64,000 bases of DNA. It comes from Agelaius tricolor (taxonomy: Eukaryota > Chordata > Aves > Passeriformes > Icteridae). Position numbers and translations under genes: made by a program. The notes beneath the pieces are model-generated. The model did no database searches and was not told the origin of the DNA. It worked only from the letters and a program-made list of their open reading frames with translations. Below are positions 42,757 through 56,043 of the stretch, in pieces; the first letter of the stretch is position 1, and every line of letters starts with the position of its first letter. The DNA is taken from assembly GCA_023055355.1 (NCBI GenBank), contig JALJCS010000001.1, positions 75,061,381-75,125,380 on the forward strand, in the 5' to 3' direction.

Positions 42757-44920
42757 GCATGTTAGACACAAGGTGTCTTGTGACCAACTTAAATGCTAGA
42801 GCCACAATTGTGTAGGAAATCTAATTGTCTGGCCCATTCTGTAATGCACCCCCCTCAGCAGACTGCCTGCTAAGAACCTTCCTATGCTTATTTGGGGGCA
42901 TACTGCTTGGCAAGGCTCAAAACTATGCCATAAATCATTCTAATAATATGATGGTATTGGTGGCGTTCTGGTGCCTGGGGATGTTCTCTGATATTATTTA
43001 ATTTACTAGTATGATGTAGCCAGTGGGTCTCTGGCTGCAGGCCCAGAATATTATGAAGTTGAGAAAACTGCAGTATCCAGTAAAAGAAAGTGAAAGTTCA
43101 CAATAGAGGATCACAACTCTTCTCTTGGAAACTGAGCCTGTTTTGGATAATTCAAAGAGCTGAGCAAGTACAGTTGTGTGAGAAGTCCTGTGTAATCCAT
43201 CAGCTGAGGGTTGTGAGGTGAATACTGCACACCTGGGACAGCATTCAGTGTTGTTGTGATGGTGCTGGTACATGCCAGTGGTTCAGCCTGTGCTTTTAGA
43301 CTTGGCCCATAAAGTGGTCCTTCAGCATTTTGTGCTCTGCTTTATTCAGAGGGATAATGTGCTGGCTAGAGTTGGTAGTCACAGAGTAGACCCAGACATT
43401 TATTCATATATATGAAATATCTTCAACTTAGTGATGTTCAAACAGTGTCTTATGAGTTTGATCTGTTGTTATGTCACATCTTGGCTATGCTCATGGCACC
43501 TCTTGACAGAAACTGGTCTGAACTAGGGGACATGCTGTGCTAGGAGTAACTTGGTAGTAAAGCATTCACCTTGCCTTGCAATTTTAGTGCTGTTTTATTG
43601 ACTTGTCGTGGTGCCTGTCAGTCTGTCAGCAGTGGCATTAGTGGTCTAATGGAACAGAAGTGGCTCTTGTCTCTTCACAGTATAGGTGTGTAAAACACAG
43701 GGATGTCCAAATCACAGCTTGAAATCTTACAGTTGCCCATATGAGGCAGGAGAGCATCCCAAGTGCACAAGCATGGCAGCATCTCCCACTAAAATCTAAC
43801 CTCCCCACCTGATTTGATGGCTGCTCTGAAAGAAGGCCCTGGGGAAGACAGGTCAACAAGCTGTACACCCAAAAATGACAGCAGATGAGGCTTGGATAAC
43901 AGCTGAGATCAAAAGGAAGCTCTGATTTATCTCACCTTGTAACAGTCCCTCATTCGCGGCTCTGCTGTGCAAACGTGGTGTGAAACAGTGTAACTGGGTG
44001 ACTGGGTCAGAGTCAGTTTAATCCAGTAGGTCTTTGGGCAAGAAATGCCTAATGTCCATTAATTAGATGAGTGGAACCGTAGGTGACTGGAGCACAATTG
44101 CAGCAGCAGGGTTTTTCAAGACCGTTTCTGGTGGGAGGATTTCATTTGGTGCTTCATCACTGGAATGATACTTCAACACCCTTGTGACTCAGCATGGAAG
44201 TACACCAGTCACATCTCATAATCTCACTGAGGTGTTGCATAATTTAACTGTGAATGGTGCAACTGCTGTCAGATCTTTGTAGCATGTGCAGGATTAGCAG
44301 TGCTTTTGTAAACCTGAGCACAGAGACCATTAGTGTCCTCAGAGGGAGTGCTGTGAGCTTGGTCTGTGCCATTTCATGTGGGTAGATCCCTGGCTGTGTG
44401 CTCCAGTGCTTGTGAGCATGAATGTTTCTCAGAGGGAGTCCATGCAGTCTGACCTGTGTTCCACCTTAGAATAACTCAGTGGAATGTGGTCCAGCCTGTG
44501 CCCAAAGACCACCTGAGCTGCTGCTGTTTGTTCCAAGGAGACCAGTAGCACCCACAACACTTGCATGGTGCTTTTCTTCAGGAGCTGCCAGGACTGTTGT
44601 GGAAGGAGGGGGTAATGGTGAAAGTGCCTCTTTGAGAAGACTCTTGGGATAGGGAAACAGGGTATTCCTGATCTGAGATGTGCCTCCTGCTTCAGGGGGA
44701 GATGTTTCAGTCCTTTAGTGAATGGCTTAGTCATGGCAGTGTAACTGCCTCTGTTACAGGGATGACTTGTGCATTATAAACAACCTTGGCTTAGTCAACA
44801 CTGAGATCCTGTGGATAAGACAATGTGATAGCATGCCTCATAATGTAGGGAGAGACTTGATTTCATCAGATCTAAGCTGGCAGTGGTGAGCCATAGAAAC
44901 AAACATAAAAAGAACACCAA

Positions 44921-44990
44921 GAATCATAGAATATACTGAGTTGGAGCTCCACAAGGATCATTGAATCCACTGTGTGCTAGTGTAAGACCT
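44921..44990 (-). mobile_element. CR1 LINE 3'-end fragment
   Basis: GAATCATAGAATATACTGAG, then TTGGAGCTCCACAAGGATCA, matches the reverse complement of avian CR1 3' ends, which finish in short ATTCTATG-type repeats. Strongly 5'-truncated, as is usual for CR1; the inner boundary is approximate. Confidence 0.75.
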
Positions 44991-47050
44991 GCCAAGAGGC
45001 AGGAGCTGCCTTGTATTGGGTCAAACCCAAAATGTAAAGCTGCCTGCTTGGTCTGTGTGAGTCCAGCCACTGCAGCCACTGGCTGTCGATTGGGACTCAT
45101 GAGTTCATTCCTAGCAGACTGGTTGCTGGTTGCTGTGAGCCCTGCTGAGCAAGAACAGAGTCACTTAGAACTGTTTGGAGCTTAGCTGTGACCAAATCAG
45201 AAGGGTGCTGTGGAATGCCAACTCTTGGCTCATTTTGCTGCCTAAGTTTCGCTTCTGTAGCTCCCTTGCAAGTAGTCAAGGTCTTCTGTACCAGACTGAC
45301 AAGCAACAGCACCAACCAATCGGGTTTTGGGATGTCCCTGGTCCTGCCATCTGGTGTGCACATGTGAGAGAGAGATTGCATTGGTGCCTGTTCAAGCCAG
45401 GTGGCTCCTTCTGGGTGCTTCCAGTCCCCTGATTCATCAGCTCTTCAGTGGGGGTTGTGGTTGAAAGGGTTGGTGGTGATGCTGCAACTGAGAAGTTGAG
45501 TTTTAGATTTATATTGAAATGCAGCATTCCAAGGGAAAACATGTCTGGGATGCATGTATGGAAAATACAGATTGTTAGCTGTCCTGGCTTAGGTCCTGTC
45601 ACCGCAGGACAGTAGCAAAAACTAAGTTCACAAGCCTTGGAGACTTCATTGTGCACCCTCTGAAGAAAATGTGGAATTTTCACAAAAGCAATCAAGGAGG
45701 CTTTGTCTTGGGTTGTTGAGGCTTGGGTTGTTGTCATGATCTGAAGGAGCTAGTGTAAGTTAGACTGTGAGCAGATCAGCTGGGAAGATAAAGCAGAGTT
45801 TGATAGCAGCAGGCCTGGCAGCTGGCAAGTGTTTCTGTCACTGAGGTGTGAGCAAACAAAAGGTAACTTTTGTTGTCCTGTCCATATCCGGTTGCTGCAG
45901 AATACATCCTCTTATAAAACATTATCTGGGCAGTTCTACTGTAACTCTCTGTAACTAATTGGAACACCTGGTCAGCTTTTTTGCTGTTGTAAGGCCAAGC
46001 ATTTGTAAGTTTAAGTAGTCTTACTTAAGTTTACCAATGGCTTTAGCTGAGACTTTTGGTACTCCTGGGTTGCAAGTTCATCTTTCTGCTGAGGTTTAAA
46101 CAACATCCTAGCTGCTGGGAGCCATAAGTCCTGCCCTAAGTACAGGCTTTTTAGTTTGGTACACTAGGGATTTTTATCTGAAACTTGGATTTCACTAATT
46201 TAATATAGCACTGCAAGCAATTTGCTCAAATTAGAAACATGTATGCATCAGTAGTAGACTGAAAATGTTTCTATGATCCTTCAAGAAATCTTAGAGCTTG
46301 GTCTCCTGGCTCCTTGGCATATCTCACGTTAGGTAATTGCTGGACTTCAGGGTGGAGAAGAGGGAAACTCTTGAAATAAGAACCTGAGTCTTTTCCTATC
46401 CTTGTGTCTAGACACTGAAGGCTTTTGCGTTTTCTCTTGTCTGACAATTGTTCCTGGCTGTGTGTTGGCTTCTCTTTCTCAGGTGAAGCAGAACAGTGTC
46501 TTTCTCCCTCAGAATACTGTGTAGCATAGTGATGAGGTGGTTTTTGACTTCTGGGATCACATCTGCTCAGGTCAGAGCACTTGTGCAGCTGTAGCACTGC
46601 TTGTGGTAGTTTGCTGATCACATTAAAGCTACCATGGAGCTCATTTGAAATGGGTAGTAGTTCCAGCAAGCAAGTTGCACAGCATTTCTCTCCAGGAAAC
46701 GGGCTTCCCTAGGCCAGAGGCCCACGTGTTCTGATGCTGCTGAGAGACATCAGCGATGCACAGGGTGCCACCACCCCAACTGGAAGACCTGAGATGCCAC
46801 AGACCACATCTTGCTTTGCTATAGGCACACCTCTGATTTCTGAGCTGGCACTTCCTGAGCTGACTGGCTGAAGATGACGAGAGCAAGCTGTGCTCCCGTG
46901 GGACCCAAATCCCTGAGCTGCCTCTGCCATGTCCCCACACTGGTGTGCTGCAGGCTTGTGCTCTGTCCTGCAGCCACGGCCTGGCCAGGAGGAGCGTGAG
47001 GGGTCGGGCCGGGTCCCTCGTGCAGGGCCGGGTCCTCCCCCGAGTGTGGG

Positions 47051-47150
47051 GCCGGGCCCCTCATGCAGGGCCAGATCCCTCATGCAGGGCCAGATCCCTC
47101 ATGCAGGGCCAGATCCCTCATGCAGGGCCAGATCCCTCATGCAGGGCCGA
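47051..47150 (+). repeat. 19-bp minisatellite, about five copies
   Basis: Five tandem units of GCCAGATCCCTCATGCAGG type, starting at 47,051, 47,070, 47,089, 47,108 and 47,127; the four units from 47,070 on differ at few or no positions. A sixth partial unit and degenerate relatives (about 47,005-47,045) flank it. Because 19 is not a multiple of three, the array stays open in several frames, producing spurious repetitive peptides. There are no spacers. Confidence 0.93.
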
Positions 47151-49458
47151 GCCCCTCGGTGTCCTGGCACGTGGCCCACAGCCCCACACTGAGCATTTGG
47201 AGCGCACAGGGCTGCTGGGACAAGCCAGTCTCAAATGGAACAAATGGGGGCACTCACCACCTGCAGCTCTTGCCTCAAACCCAGTCCTGGGCTCCATTCA
47301 GCAGCCTCAGGGCTGTAATGCCACTGGTTGCTTCGCTGGGAGCTGGGTGGTTTCTGAGGTGCGTGGAGAAAGGAGCCTGGCTTCCCCAGCCCACTGTTGC
47401 ACTTGTCAGGATCTCTGGTTCTGCAGCAAGTTTAACTGCAAGGACACTTCTCAGTGCTGATTTGCTGAACAGGGTGAGTGCTGTCAAGAGATGGGGCAAG
47501 GAAAGGAATTTGCCTCCACCACAGGTCAGCTGGTTGGGAATAATTGGCAAAGAATGCTGAAGACATAAGCTCAGTGTGTTTATATGTGCTGGAGGCAGCA
47601 CTACAAAGTCCAGTCTCTTATTTAAAGTGGCTGTGGCTGCTGATGCCTTGTGTGAGGTGAGTTGCTCTTTCTCACCTGAACTCCACAGCAGGGGCTGCAT
47701 GTGTGCAGGAGGAAGAGGCAGCAGGTATTTAGATCCTGTCACTTCTCATTTCTTCTGCTGGCAAGAGGGTTGCATTTATCTGTGCTGTAGTTACCAGTAC
47801 GTGTGGGCAATGTGTGGGTTTGGGCTGCTGGAGTCCTCTGCTGGATAGGTTTCCATTCCATAAAGATTTTTCTGCTTGCCAGCATGCTCCCCTCTTTAGC
47901 CTTACTTTGTCAGGTTTCAGGGATGGGTGGCCCACCTCTAGCCTCTGCTGAAACCAAGCAATTCCTGGTCTGTTCCTTTCTAAACAAGCAGATGAAGTGG
48001 CTGTTGCTGTAAGAATGACTCTTCCCTGCTGGTTTTGCTACACTAGGAAGTAGGAAGTGCTGGTGACTTTCAGTCAGAGGGTTTTAAGACAAGCTAGGTT
48101 TGCCTAGTCTTGACTTAGGCAACTCAGTGCTCATCTCTCAAGCCAGCTTAAGTAGATTGAAATTAATTTCCCAGGATGGATGGCCTCAGTGAGGTGCACC
48201 TACTTTGCACAACCCTTTGAGCTTATATATTGGCTGTGGCTTTCTTTTGCTAGCTCAAGCAACAAATGCCTGAACTATCAAGTATGTTAAAGAGCTGCAG
48301 GGAAGGATCTTTAAAGAAAAGTGGTTTATAACATAAAACTGAACTGGCTGCTTCTCTTGAGATTAGCTGCAGGGAAATGAGCTTTCTCATTAGACTGCAT
48401 CTTCAAAGCACTGACTGCCTTGAACGTGGGAGACAAAAGGGACCCCCACTTTTGGCTATATTGTGACAGCCTGTCAGTGATACAGAGTTAAGCTGCGTGC
48501 CTGTTGTGTGCCACGTCTGTGCATGTGTTGGTCTGTGGTGAAATTCAGTCTTTGGCCTGGGCTGCATTGCTTGACTGGAAGGAGCAGGTTGGTGTGGGTG
48601 AAAGCAGTGTGTAGTAACTTCCTTGTTTAATACATAGTCCAGGTGAAAAAGCAGGAGCACAGGCTGTAACTCACTTCTCTATTGCTGAGGAACTGAGCAG
48701 GCTTCTGGTGGAGCTGGCTGAGAGGGACTTGAGAGGCAGCTGACCTCTTCTGCATCAGAGCTGGCACTGATGCAGGCATCATGGCTCTGTGCACTGCTGG
48801 CACAGAGGGCTCCCATGCACAGCTGCTGTGCTGTCCCTGCTGCCATGGGCATGGCCATGAGCTTCCCCTGCTGAGGAATCCGTGGCCCTCTGGGACTCCA
48901 GCTACTCCAGCTTTGCTCAGCCCTCTCTGATGAAGGATGTTCAGTGTACTCTTTGTCAGGAATAAATGGCAATTGCACTGGGCCTCCTGTAAAGTTCAGG
49001 TGGCCCAGGATGAAAGCAGAACTGCTCTGGTTTGAGCAACACATCTGTGTAGCCTTTGCTACCGTGTATTCAGCCTCCCAGGAGGACTGGGAGAACTCAG
49101 AAGCACTGCTGTCAGACCTTGGAACAAACATGATCCACGAGCAGACACTGCAGAACCCTCCCTACAGCCCCTGTCCCTGCTCATTTTTGTATGAACCTGT
49201 GTGGCCCTCTGAGTCAGGCTCTGATTTGCGTGTTGCCTGCAGTCTGGTGATGTGCATTTCCATAATGCATGGCAGGCTGGGGAATGAGTGTCAGCAGCCC
49301 AGAGTGCAGGCTGTGGGCCTGTGTGAATGCTTAAGCAGCCCTGGCTGCCACGCTCTGCCCTGTGCCAACACAAACACTTGGGCATTCATGCACTGAGTAG
49401 GATTGGGAAACTGGTCCTGCCGGAAAATTCTTTGCATGATATTTTATCCTCTTCTTAA

Positions 49459-49575
49459 TTTTTTTTCTTTTTTCTTTTTTCTTTGGATTTGTTGGGTTGG
49501 GTTTTTTTTTTAGGGGGGGAGGTTTGTTTTGGTTTTTTTTTTTCCCTTTGCTTTTTCTTTTTCCTTTTGTTTAGT
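49459..49575 (+). repeat. T-rich low-complexity tract
   Basis: About 115 nt composed mainly of T-runs with scattered C and G (TTTTTTCTTTTTTC type, and a GGGGGGGAGG insert). Low-complexity sequence in SDC1 intron 1; no function inferred. Confidence 0.85.
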
Positions 49576-50506
49576 TTAACAGGAGCAGTTCCCTGATCTG
49601 GTTCACCATGAAAGTGCACAAACAGACATGCAGGGGATGGTCCAGGAAGCATGAAGTGACATGCTCTTGTGGGAGGTGGGAGTTGAAAGGGCCCTGCTGT
49701 ACAGTGTGAAACTTAACCTGGTGGCGACAGGCTGGTTCGTTTTTGCTCTTGGCATGTTGATTACTGTGTTTCTGCCCTACTTAATTAAAAAAGTTGCTGT
49801 CACTCTAAGGAGAAAATGTAAAGCTGATTGGGCAATAGTGTGGAGCCTCTAGAAGCACTGGCTGCTCTGCCTGTGGAGCAGCTGGATGCTCTTCCTTGGT
49901 CACTGCATCTTGTGCAGGGGATCAGAGTATGCTCCTACAGCTGGAAGAACAGTAGGATCACAGCCTAGTGAACAGTGGGCAGTCTACTGTCTGGTTTTTT
50001 CTCCCCATAGTGGAATAGATCTTAAGAGCTCTCATCCTGTTTTGAGCAGCTTTGAGAGCTGAGTGCCAAGAGGAAACTACTGTGTAATGATCAGGGAGTT
50101 CAAACATAACTCCCTCAAAGATAGTTCCTCTCTCAAGTCACCAGGCAAAAATAGAAGAGGACACCAGTAAGAATGCAATTAACCAAGATTTTCCATATTT
50201 CTTTGCACTAATAATGGTCTGATAGACAAGCAGCCAGATTAACTGGCTTGCTTACCTCTTTCTGCTAAAATGGTGCTTGCCTTGCTGAGCAAAAGAGCTC
50301 CCTTTGCTTTCCACTTGCTTCTTTGTGGAAGGAGCACCCTCTGAGCCATTCTCCAGCCTTGCTGCAGGTGGCACAGATTGATGGATGGAAGGGTGGGGAT
50401 GCTGAAGCTTGTTGATACACATCAAAAGGTTGTTGAGGGCTCGGGAACACCACCATCTGAAACAGGGAAGGTGCTAAGAAGTGAGAAGTGCTGGTGACTT
50501 GGTTTG

Positions 50507-50600
50507 TAGAATCATAGAAGAGTTTGGGTTGGAAGGGACCATAAAGTTCCAACACTCCTGTTGTCACAGCAGTCCTTGATTGGAACACTAGCCAGGGATA
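50507..50600 (-). mobile_element. CR1 LINE 3'-end fragment
   Basis: AGAATCATAGAAGAGTTTGG followed by GTTGGAAGGGACC and, after some divergence, CACTAGCCAGG is the reverse complement of the common avian CR1 3' end. Inner boundary approximate. Confidence 0.82.
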
Positions 50601-53600
50601 AAATACTGCTGAAATCTAGGCTGTCCAGCCTTTGAACTGTGTGTGGGGTGGTGGGTAGCTGTCCTTGGCCTGTGCTGTTAGTCTGCATCTTTGGCTCCTC
50701 TAGGAAGAGAAATACTTCATTAACCTATGTGATTACCAGGGAGCACCAGGGTTTATTTTGAGCAGTGAAGTAGCAGGAGAAACAACTGCAAGAGAATTTA
50801 GGTGAGGTGGTGCCACACTGCTGCTGAGTTCTGGTGTAACAGGCTTGCATGCAAGCTTCAATCTTGACTTACCATATAAAAACATCAGCTCTCTTTCTGA
50901 TATTCCAGAATTTATGGTGGACTGTTAAAGAGAAGGTCTGCATGGCCAACTTAATTCCAGAGTCTGTATGTATGTAAAAGAAGGGGGATAGGTGAGGATG
51001 CTGCTGGTGGGTTTTATATGATTGGGTTTTTTTTGGTTGTTGGGTGGTTTTCTTTTTAATTTCTTTTTCCACCTTAACCATTGAAGCTGTCTCCCGACCA
51101 TGAACATCTGGGATTGGAGTTAATTGTGCATGGGCTATTAACTGCAGAATATCAAGGCTTAACAAAGCTAAAGTTTCCTTCAGCAGGTGGTTTTGTCTTC
51201 CCCCCACACTAATACCAATATTAGGTTGAGGTTAGAAGCTCTTCGTGCTGCTCTGCCTCAGATAGCATTTCTGCTCTTCAATGTATAGGAAAAGGTGAAA
51301 GACAAACCTTTCTGTTTGAGTTTATTTAAGAATTAATTGTTCCAATCCTTTTGAAAGTATTCTTCTAGATGCTCTATTGTAGCCAATTTACAGGACAAAT
51401 GTTTGTCTTGCTCTTGAATATCTCTTAAACAAGAGCAAACTATTGGTTTTCCTTCCCATGCAGTTGCAATGCTCTCACAGGATGGTTAGGGAGCTGTTTG
51501 AGGTGGGAGAACTCATTACAGTTCATTCTTTTTCAGCTGAGTAAGAAGGATTTATTAGGGGAAATAAATGTGCAAATTTAACAGCTTTATTCAGATAATG
51601 GAGGATTTCAAGTGTTTTTGACACTGCAGATCACTAACTGGATTAAGAAGAGTTGGATACAAATCATCCTTAATCTAGTTAAGGGCTTGTAGCAGCTTGT
51701 GGCAAAGCCAGTGGTTTTGCTTACCTCAAAGAGCAATTTGAGAAAAGCTCTTTCCTTTTGCATGTATCAAATTAAATAAATGTGGTTCCCAGTTGGGGCA
51801 GGGTTAGATCAACTAATCAACTACAAATCTCCCCCTCATCATGAGAGAGTGCTTCAGATCTCTGCTGTAGCAGGAGGGAGCTCTGTAGCAGCTGATGGGA
51901 TAAGCCCAGAAGGACCTATGCTTTGAGACTCTGACCAAGATGAAGACTGAAGAATAGTTAAAAATGATACTTTAAAAAAGAAAAAAAGTCTGGATTATGT
52001 CGGCCTTCTGGATCCAATAATATTGCTAATGAGTTGTGAAAGCCTGGCCCATTGTTGATTAAATTGAAGATGCCACTAAGCAGCTTTCTGGTTGTCCCAG
52101 CAGAACTGAATAACTATTGTTCTGCAACAATGCAGTGCTCAGCAAGAGCAGAAGCTAACAGTCACCCCAGGGTTTCCCCTAAACAGGCTGCTTTGATCCT
52201 TGTGGAAGAGGGTCTTCCACTGGTTAATAAGAACTGGTTAAATTATATCAAAAATACAGTTAAAAATTTTAGCCCTCACATGCAACTGAATTCAGTGACA
52301 GCAAATCAAAAGGACTGGACAAGTATTTCCAACCAGTTGTCTGAACTGCTAACAAAACCATACAAGCTTGTAAAATGGTAAAAAAGCAACATATTGTAAG
52401 TGCTCAATAAGAATGTAACCACTTTTTGACTAGAGTACATGAGATACCATCCAAGATCCACTCTCTGAAAGGTAGAGTAAGCTTGTTTTAAGCTGGAATT
52501 ATTTTCAGCTCTTTTGTATGATAGCATAACCCAGTGTTCTGTACCCCTAATCCTCTTGGCTAATCAAAACCTTTCCCATTGGTGTAAGTCAGCTTTAGTA
52601 AAAGGTCATTGAAAAACCTTGACCATGAGGTGTTTGTTCTTTGAACAGCACAGTCTGTCTTCCTGATGCAAACCCAAATTAGTTCAGTCCCTTCCAATGC
52701 TGTCCTGAGTCAGTGTTTTCTAACCTTGCTGTGTCTGAAATCCTTCAGCAGCAGATCATCATAGAAGCATGGCCTTTCTGCAGTACTTGTGTTTTGTGGG
52801 GAGGTTACCATCTTTAATGCCCATTGTAGCTGTAATTTATGGAGAAAGAAATGTAGTCCTTATATAACCATACAGTTACAGAAATTGGGCAAATGTTCCT
52901 TAATGCTCATGTGTCATGAAATTGGATGATGTCACGAAATTACAGCACTTTGTGGGTATTCTGAAAGTGCTATCCACATGTGCATAATCCTGTACTTCCC
53001 TTGAGTATTTGGGCCAAAGAAAGTCCCTCTCAGATCCCAAGCCTCAAGCTGCCTGGTTAAAGGGAGGTGCCACAATGCCCAGAGGAGCAGCTGGGACGAG
53101 GGGACAAGACCCCTGGGGACATGTAACTTCACTAAGTTCTCATATAAAACTGTGGAAAGCAGGCTTTGCTGGTCCTGATTCATGTTTTCTATTATTCTTA
53201 TATGCAGCAGCCAGCCTCAGGGGTTGGTGGGTCGTGTTTGGAGAATGGGTGCTGAGCAGCTGCTGGACAGCTCTGCCCTGGAACACCTCGGGTGTCTCTT
53301 GGTTTAGGCTGAGCTGCCCTGGGCTTCTCTCCTCTGAGGAGGCCCTCACTATCCCTGCTCAGATACAGGAATCAAACTAGGACTCAAATGGGTACATAAC
53401 AAAGGCTGTGGAGAAGCAGAGCTTGCAGCAGCCTGGGAAGAGGCTCGGAGCTCAGGTGTGTGGGGAGGTGTTAAGGGTAGGGTGGCTGGACACACTCCTT
53501 AAGAGCAAAGGAAATGTGGCACAGCTGAACAAGCCACACCTATTCGACCCCTCAAGGCGAAGGGGTGCAGGGTCAATAGTCAAGATCAAGAGTTGCCATT

Positions 53601-54879
53601 TTATTTCTTGGCAGTCTGTGATCCTTTCAGGAGGATTGTTGAGGTCTGCAGGCAATCAGTCTGTCCAGGTGTTGGAAATCTATATGAGCTACCCCTGAAT
53701 ATTCAGATTTGGGGGGAAGGTAGCCTTGATCCTGGCTGAATGTGTATGGTGATACAATCTTAAACTGTATTGGCAGTGCCTTACTTCAATAAAAAGCTGG
53801 AGAGTTTGCTTTCTAGCTGCTTCCAGGAAGTTTTCCCACTGGGAAGAGAATGCAACCCCCACCTTTAGCAGCACATTCCCCTTTTGCACTCAGCCAGGCT
53901 GAGTGAAAGAACAAAGGGTTGTGCTTGCCACTGCTGGTGTGAGAAGTGAGAGAGAAAAATGGTCTCCAACCCCCCATCAACAAAAACAGTGCCATTTCTA
54001 AGGCCTCACTTATCTTCTGACAGTACTGGGAAGGGCACATGAGGGAGCTGAGTTGGGCAGCCTGGCAGTTCTTTCTTTATTCTTTATGCACCAACAGTTC
54101 GTACTCTTTAATATTTGAAGTGAAGTGAGATCAGCGCGTGTGAGTCACCACCCTTGGACACAAGAAGGAAAACACATGGGAAGCACTTATCTGACCTACT
54201 TTCTGTGTAAGGGTGCAAAAGCTCAGTGCAAACAAGCAGGGACAAATCTAAAAGTCAAAATTACCTCATGTCTTTCCGTTAAGCAAGAGATCGAAGGGCA
54301 ATTCACTCTAGAAATATGCTTGCAGAAGCTTAAGGAATAGTACTTTGGGGTTTATTTTTAGTAGGAAAGAAAAGAGCTAAAAAAATTGTATGTCTATATG
54401 AGGGAGTTTTATTCTTAGTTTTTTGTTATTAAAAAAAAATCATAGCTACAATAATTGCCTTATTAAGATCTTGGGGCTGAATAGGCTGGTGGCAACTTGG
54501 TTACTTGTCTTCAGAGAGGTAGAATCTCATGGGCTAGTTAACCACCTTGGAAACTAGTTCTGTTGAAATGTGGGGAATGGATAAAGTATTAAGGATGGAA
54601 GAGAAAAATGGATAGACCTGGTATCTTAAGAATAACAAGGAGATAGGACCAATAAACACATCCATTGTGGGTAATAAAGTGACAACTAAAGAGCTGGATT
54701 GTTTTGACAATACATAATGGTGCTGGCTAACTTCTCCCTGGGATGAGGATGAATGTTATATTCATTTTAAAGTGACACTGTGTTAATGCATGCTAGAGAG
54801 ATACAGTGGGCCTGGTGGCAAGAATATGTGTCCTTTTTTTTACATAATAAAATGAGACTTTGCACTTCTTGGGATCATA

Positions 54880-55210
54880 GGGATCCCACAGCTTGGATGA
54901 GTCAATGCGACATCTAAACTTGCAGATGGCAGTGCTGGAAAGGGGTGACAAAGGTGACTTTAGGATGGGCTAGAAGTCAAAATTTGTGGAAACGGGGAAT
55001 GTAGTTGGGTGTCAGAAAGATGAAATTTGGAAGAAGTGACTTAGAGGGTTTTGGTTTGAAATCTGAGAAGGGAAAATGACTGGTTAGGTAATGGTAGCCC
55101 TGCAGAAATAAACCTGAGGCTTGTCATGAGCTGAGAGTCAGGCATGTTGTAGTGATAGGAGCAGTAAGTGTATACAGCACAGGCCAATGAGATGCATGAA
55201 ATAATCATTC
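54880..55210 (+). mobile_element. Possible ancient CR1 fragment
   Basis: Short stretches, for example CTTGCAGATGGCAGTGCTGG and ATGAGCTGAGAGTCAGG, resemble the CR1 region around its FADDTKL-type coding motif and the segment that follows. Similarity is weak and patchy; this could be chance. Confidence 0.25.
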
Positions 55211-55961
55211 TGTAATTAGTAAACTAGTAAACACTGAAAGAGTGTTGTCTTCTTTGGAGATCCTGAGTAGCTTTGAGTGTTGTATGCTCTGACAAACAAG
55301 TGCCATAGAACAGGGATTTGGCCTCTTGTTTCAGCAACTGAAATTCAGTGCTGGGTAGTGCACTCCTTGGAGTGCAAATGGAGAAAGTTCAGGGCTTATT
55401 CTCCAATAGTGAAGGCTGGCTTCTATCTCTGGATTTATTTTGAGTGCCCACACATAGTAAAAAGGGACTTGGATTCTCCTTCTAGCTAGCTCAGACCAAA
55501 GCTAGGTGCTTTGGTTTCAGATATATGAACAGTATTTTCTTTCCCCATAAAGGGAAAGAAAACAAACTATTTTGCCTTCCCTTCTGCTCCTTAGAATTAA
55601 TGCAGTGATTTGCAGATGGAGTGGTTGGTAGATAGGGAAGGCACAGTCAGCACCTGAAACAGGCTGGTAAGGACTGGGCATTGCCTGCTCCCAGGATACA
55701 ACGCTGAATGGATTCCTTGCTTTCTTCTTTGCCAAAGCAACTGCAGCCTGGAAGCAGTGCAGAGAAAGGAGACAGCAAGACTGACCTTTCCAACACTAGA
55801 GCTACTCTTCTGGGGAGGGGAGCTGGAATGAGGGAAGAAGAAAAAATGCAGTCTGAACAAAAATTTTGTGTGACCTCTAGGAACCCCTAGAAGACTCTGT
55901 GCAAGCAACCTGATCACTTCAATCTCATCACTGACACATCTTTTTGCTCTTCTCTTTAAAG

Positions 55962-56043
55962 CAAACTACAAATCTGGACCTTCCCCCTGAAGACCTTGAT
56001 TCATCTGGTGATGAGGAAGATGCATTCTCAGGTTCAGGTGCAG
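55962..56043 (+). CDS. SDC1: SDC1 exon 2, N-terminal glycosaminoglycan attachment sites
   Basis: Encodes residues 20-46 and the first base of codon 47: QTTNLDLPPEDLDSSGDEED, then AFSGSGAG. Ser34-Gly35, Ser42-Gly43 and Ser44-Gly45, set among acidic residues, are the canonical heparan sulfate attachment sites near the mature N-terminus of syndecan-1 (human has DGSGDDSDNFSGSG). Acceptor TCTTTAAAG, donor GTGAGT. 82 nt, with one base carried over to exon 3 (G|GT, Gly). Confidence 0.95.

Larger units (their letters stand above)
34867..55961 (+). other. SDC1: SDC1 intron 1, 21.1 kb
   Basis: Donor GTGAGC, acceptor TCTCTTTAAAG. The first kilobase is CpG island with G-quadruplex-type runs. Further in are a solo LTR (41,636-42,751), two CR1 3'-end fragments (44,921 and about 50,507), a 19-bp minisatellite (about 47,050-47,150) and a T-rich tract (49,459-49,575). 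The rest, including 35.9-41.6 kb, 51-54 kb and 55.2-55.9 kb, shows nothing I can name. A large first intron carrying enhancers is usual for syndecans, but no enhancer can be proven here. Confidence 0.8.

Noticed and set aside
47051..47150. Regular short repeats that might suggest a CRISPR array
   Set aside because: Units are directly adjacent without spacers, in a vertebrate intron.
46929..47560. Repetitive peptides (PDPSCRARSLMQGQ type) over the minisatellite
   Set aside because: A 19-bp array without stops yields such peptides in all frames; no coding evidence.
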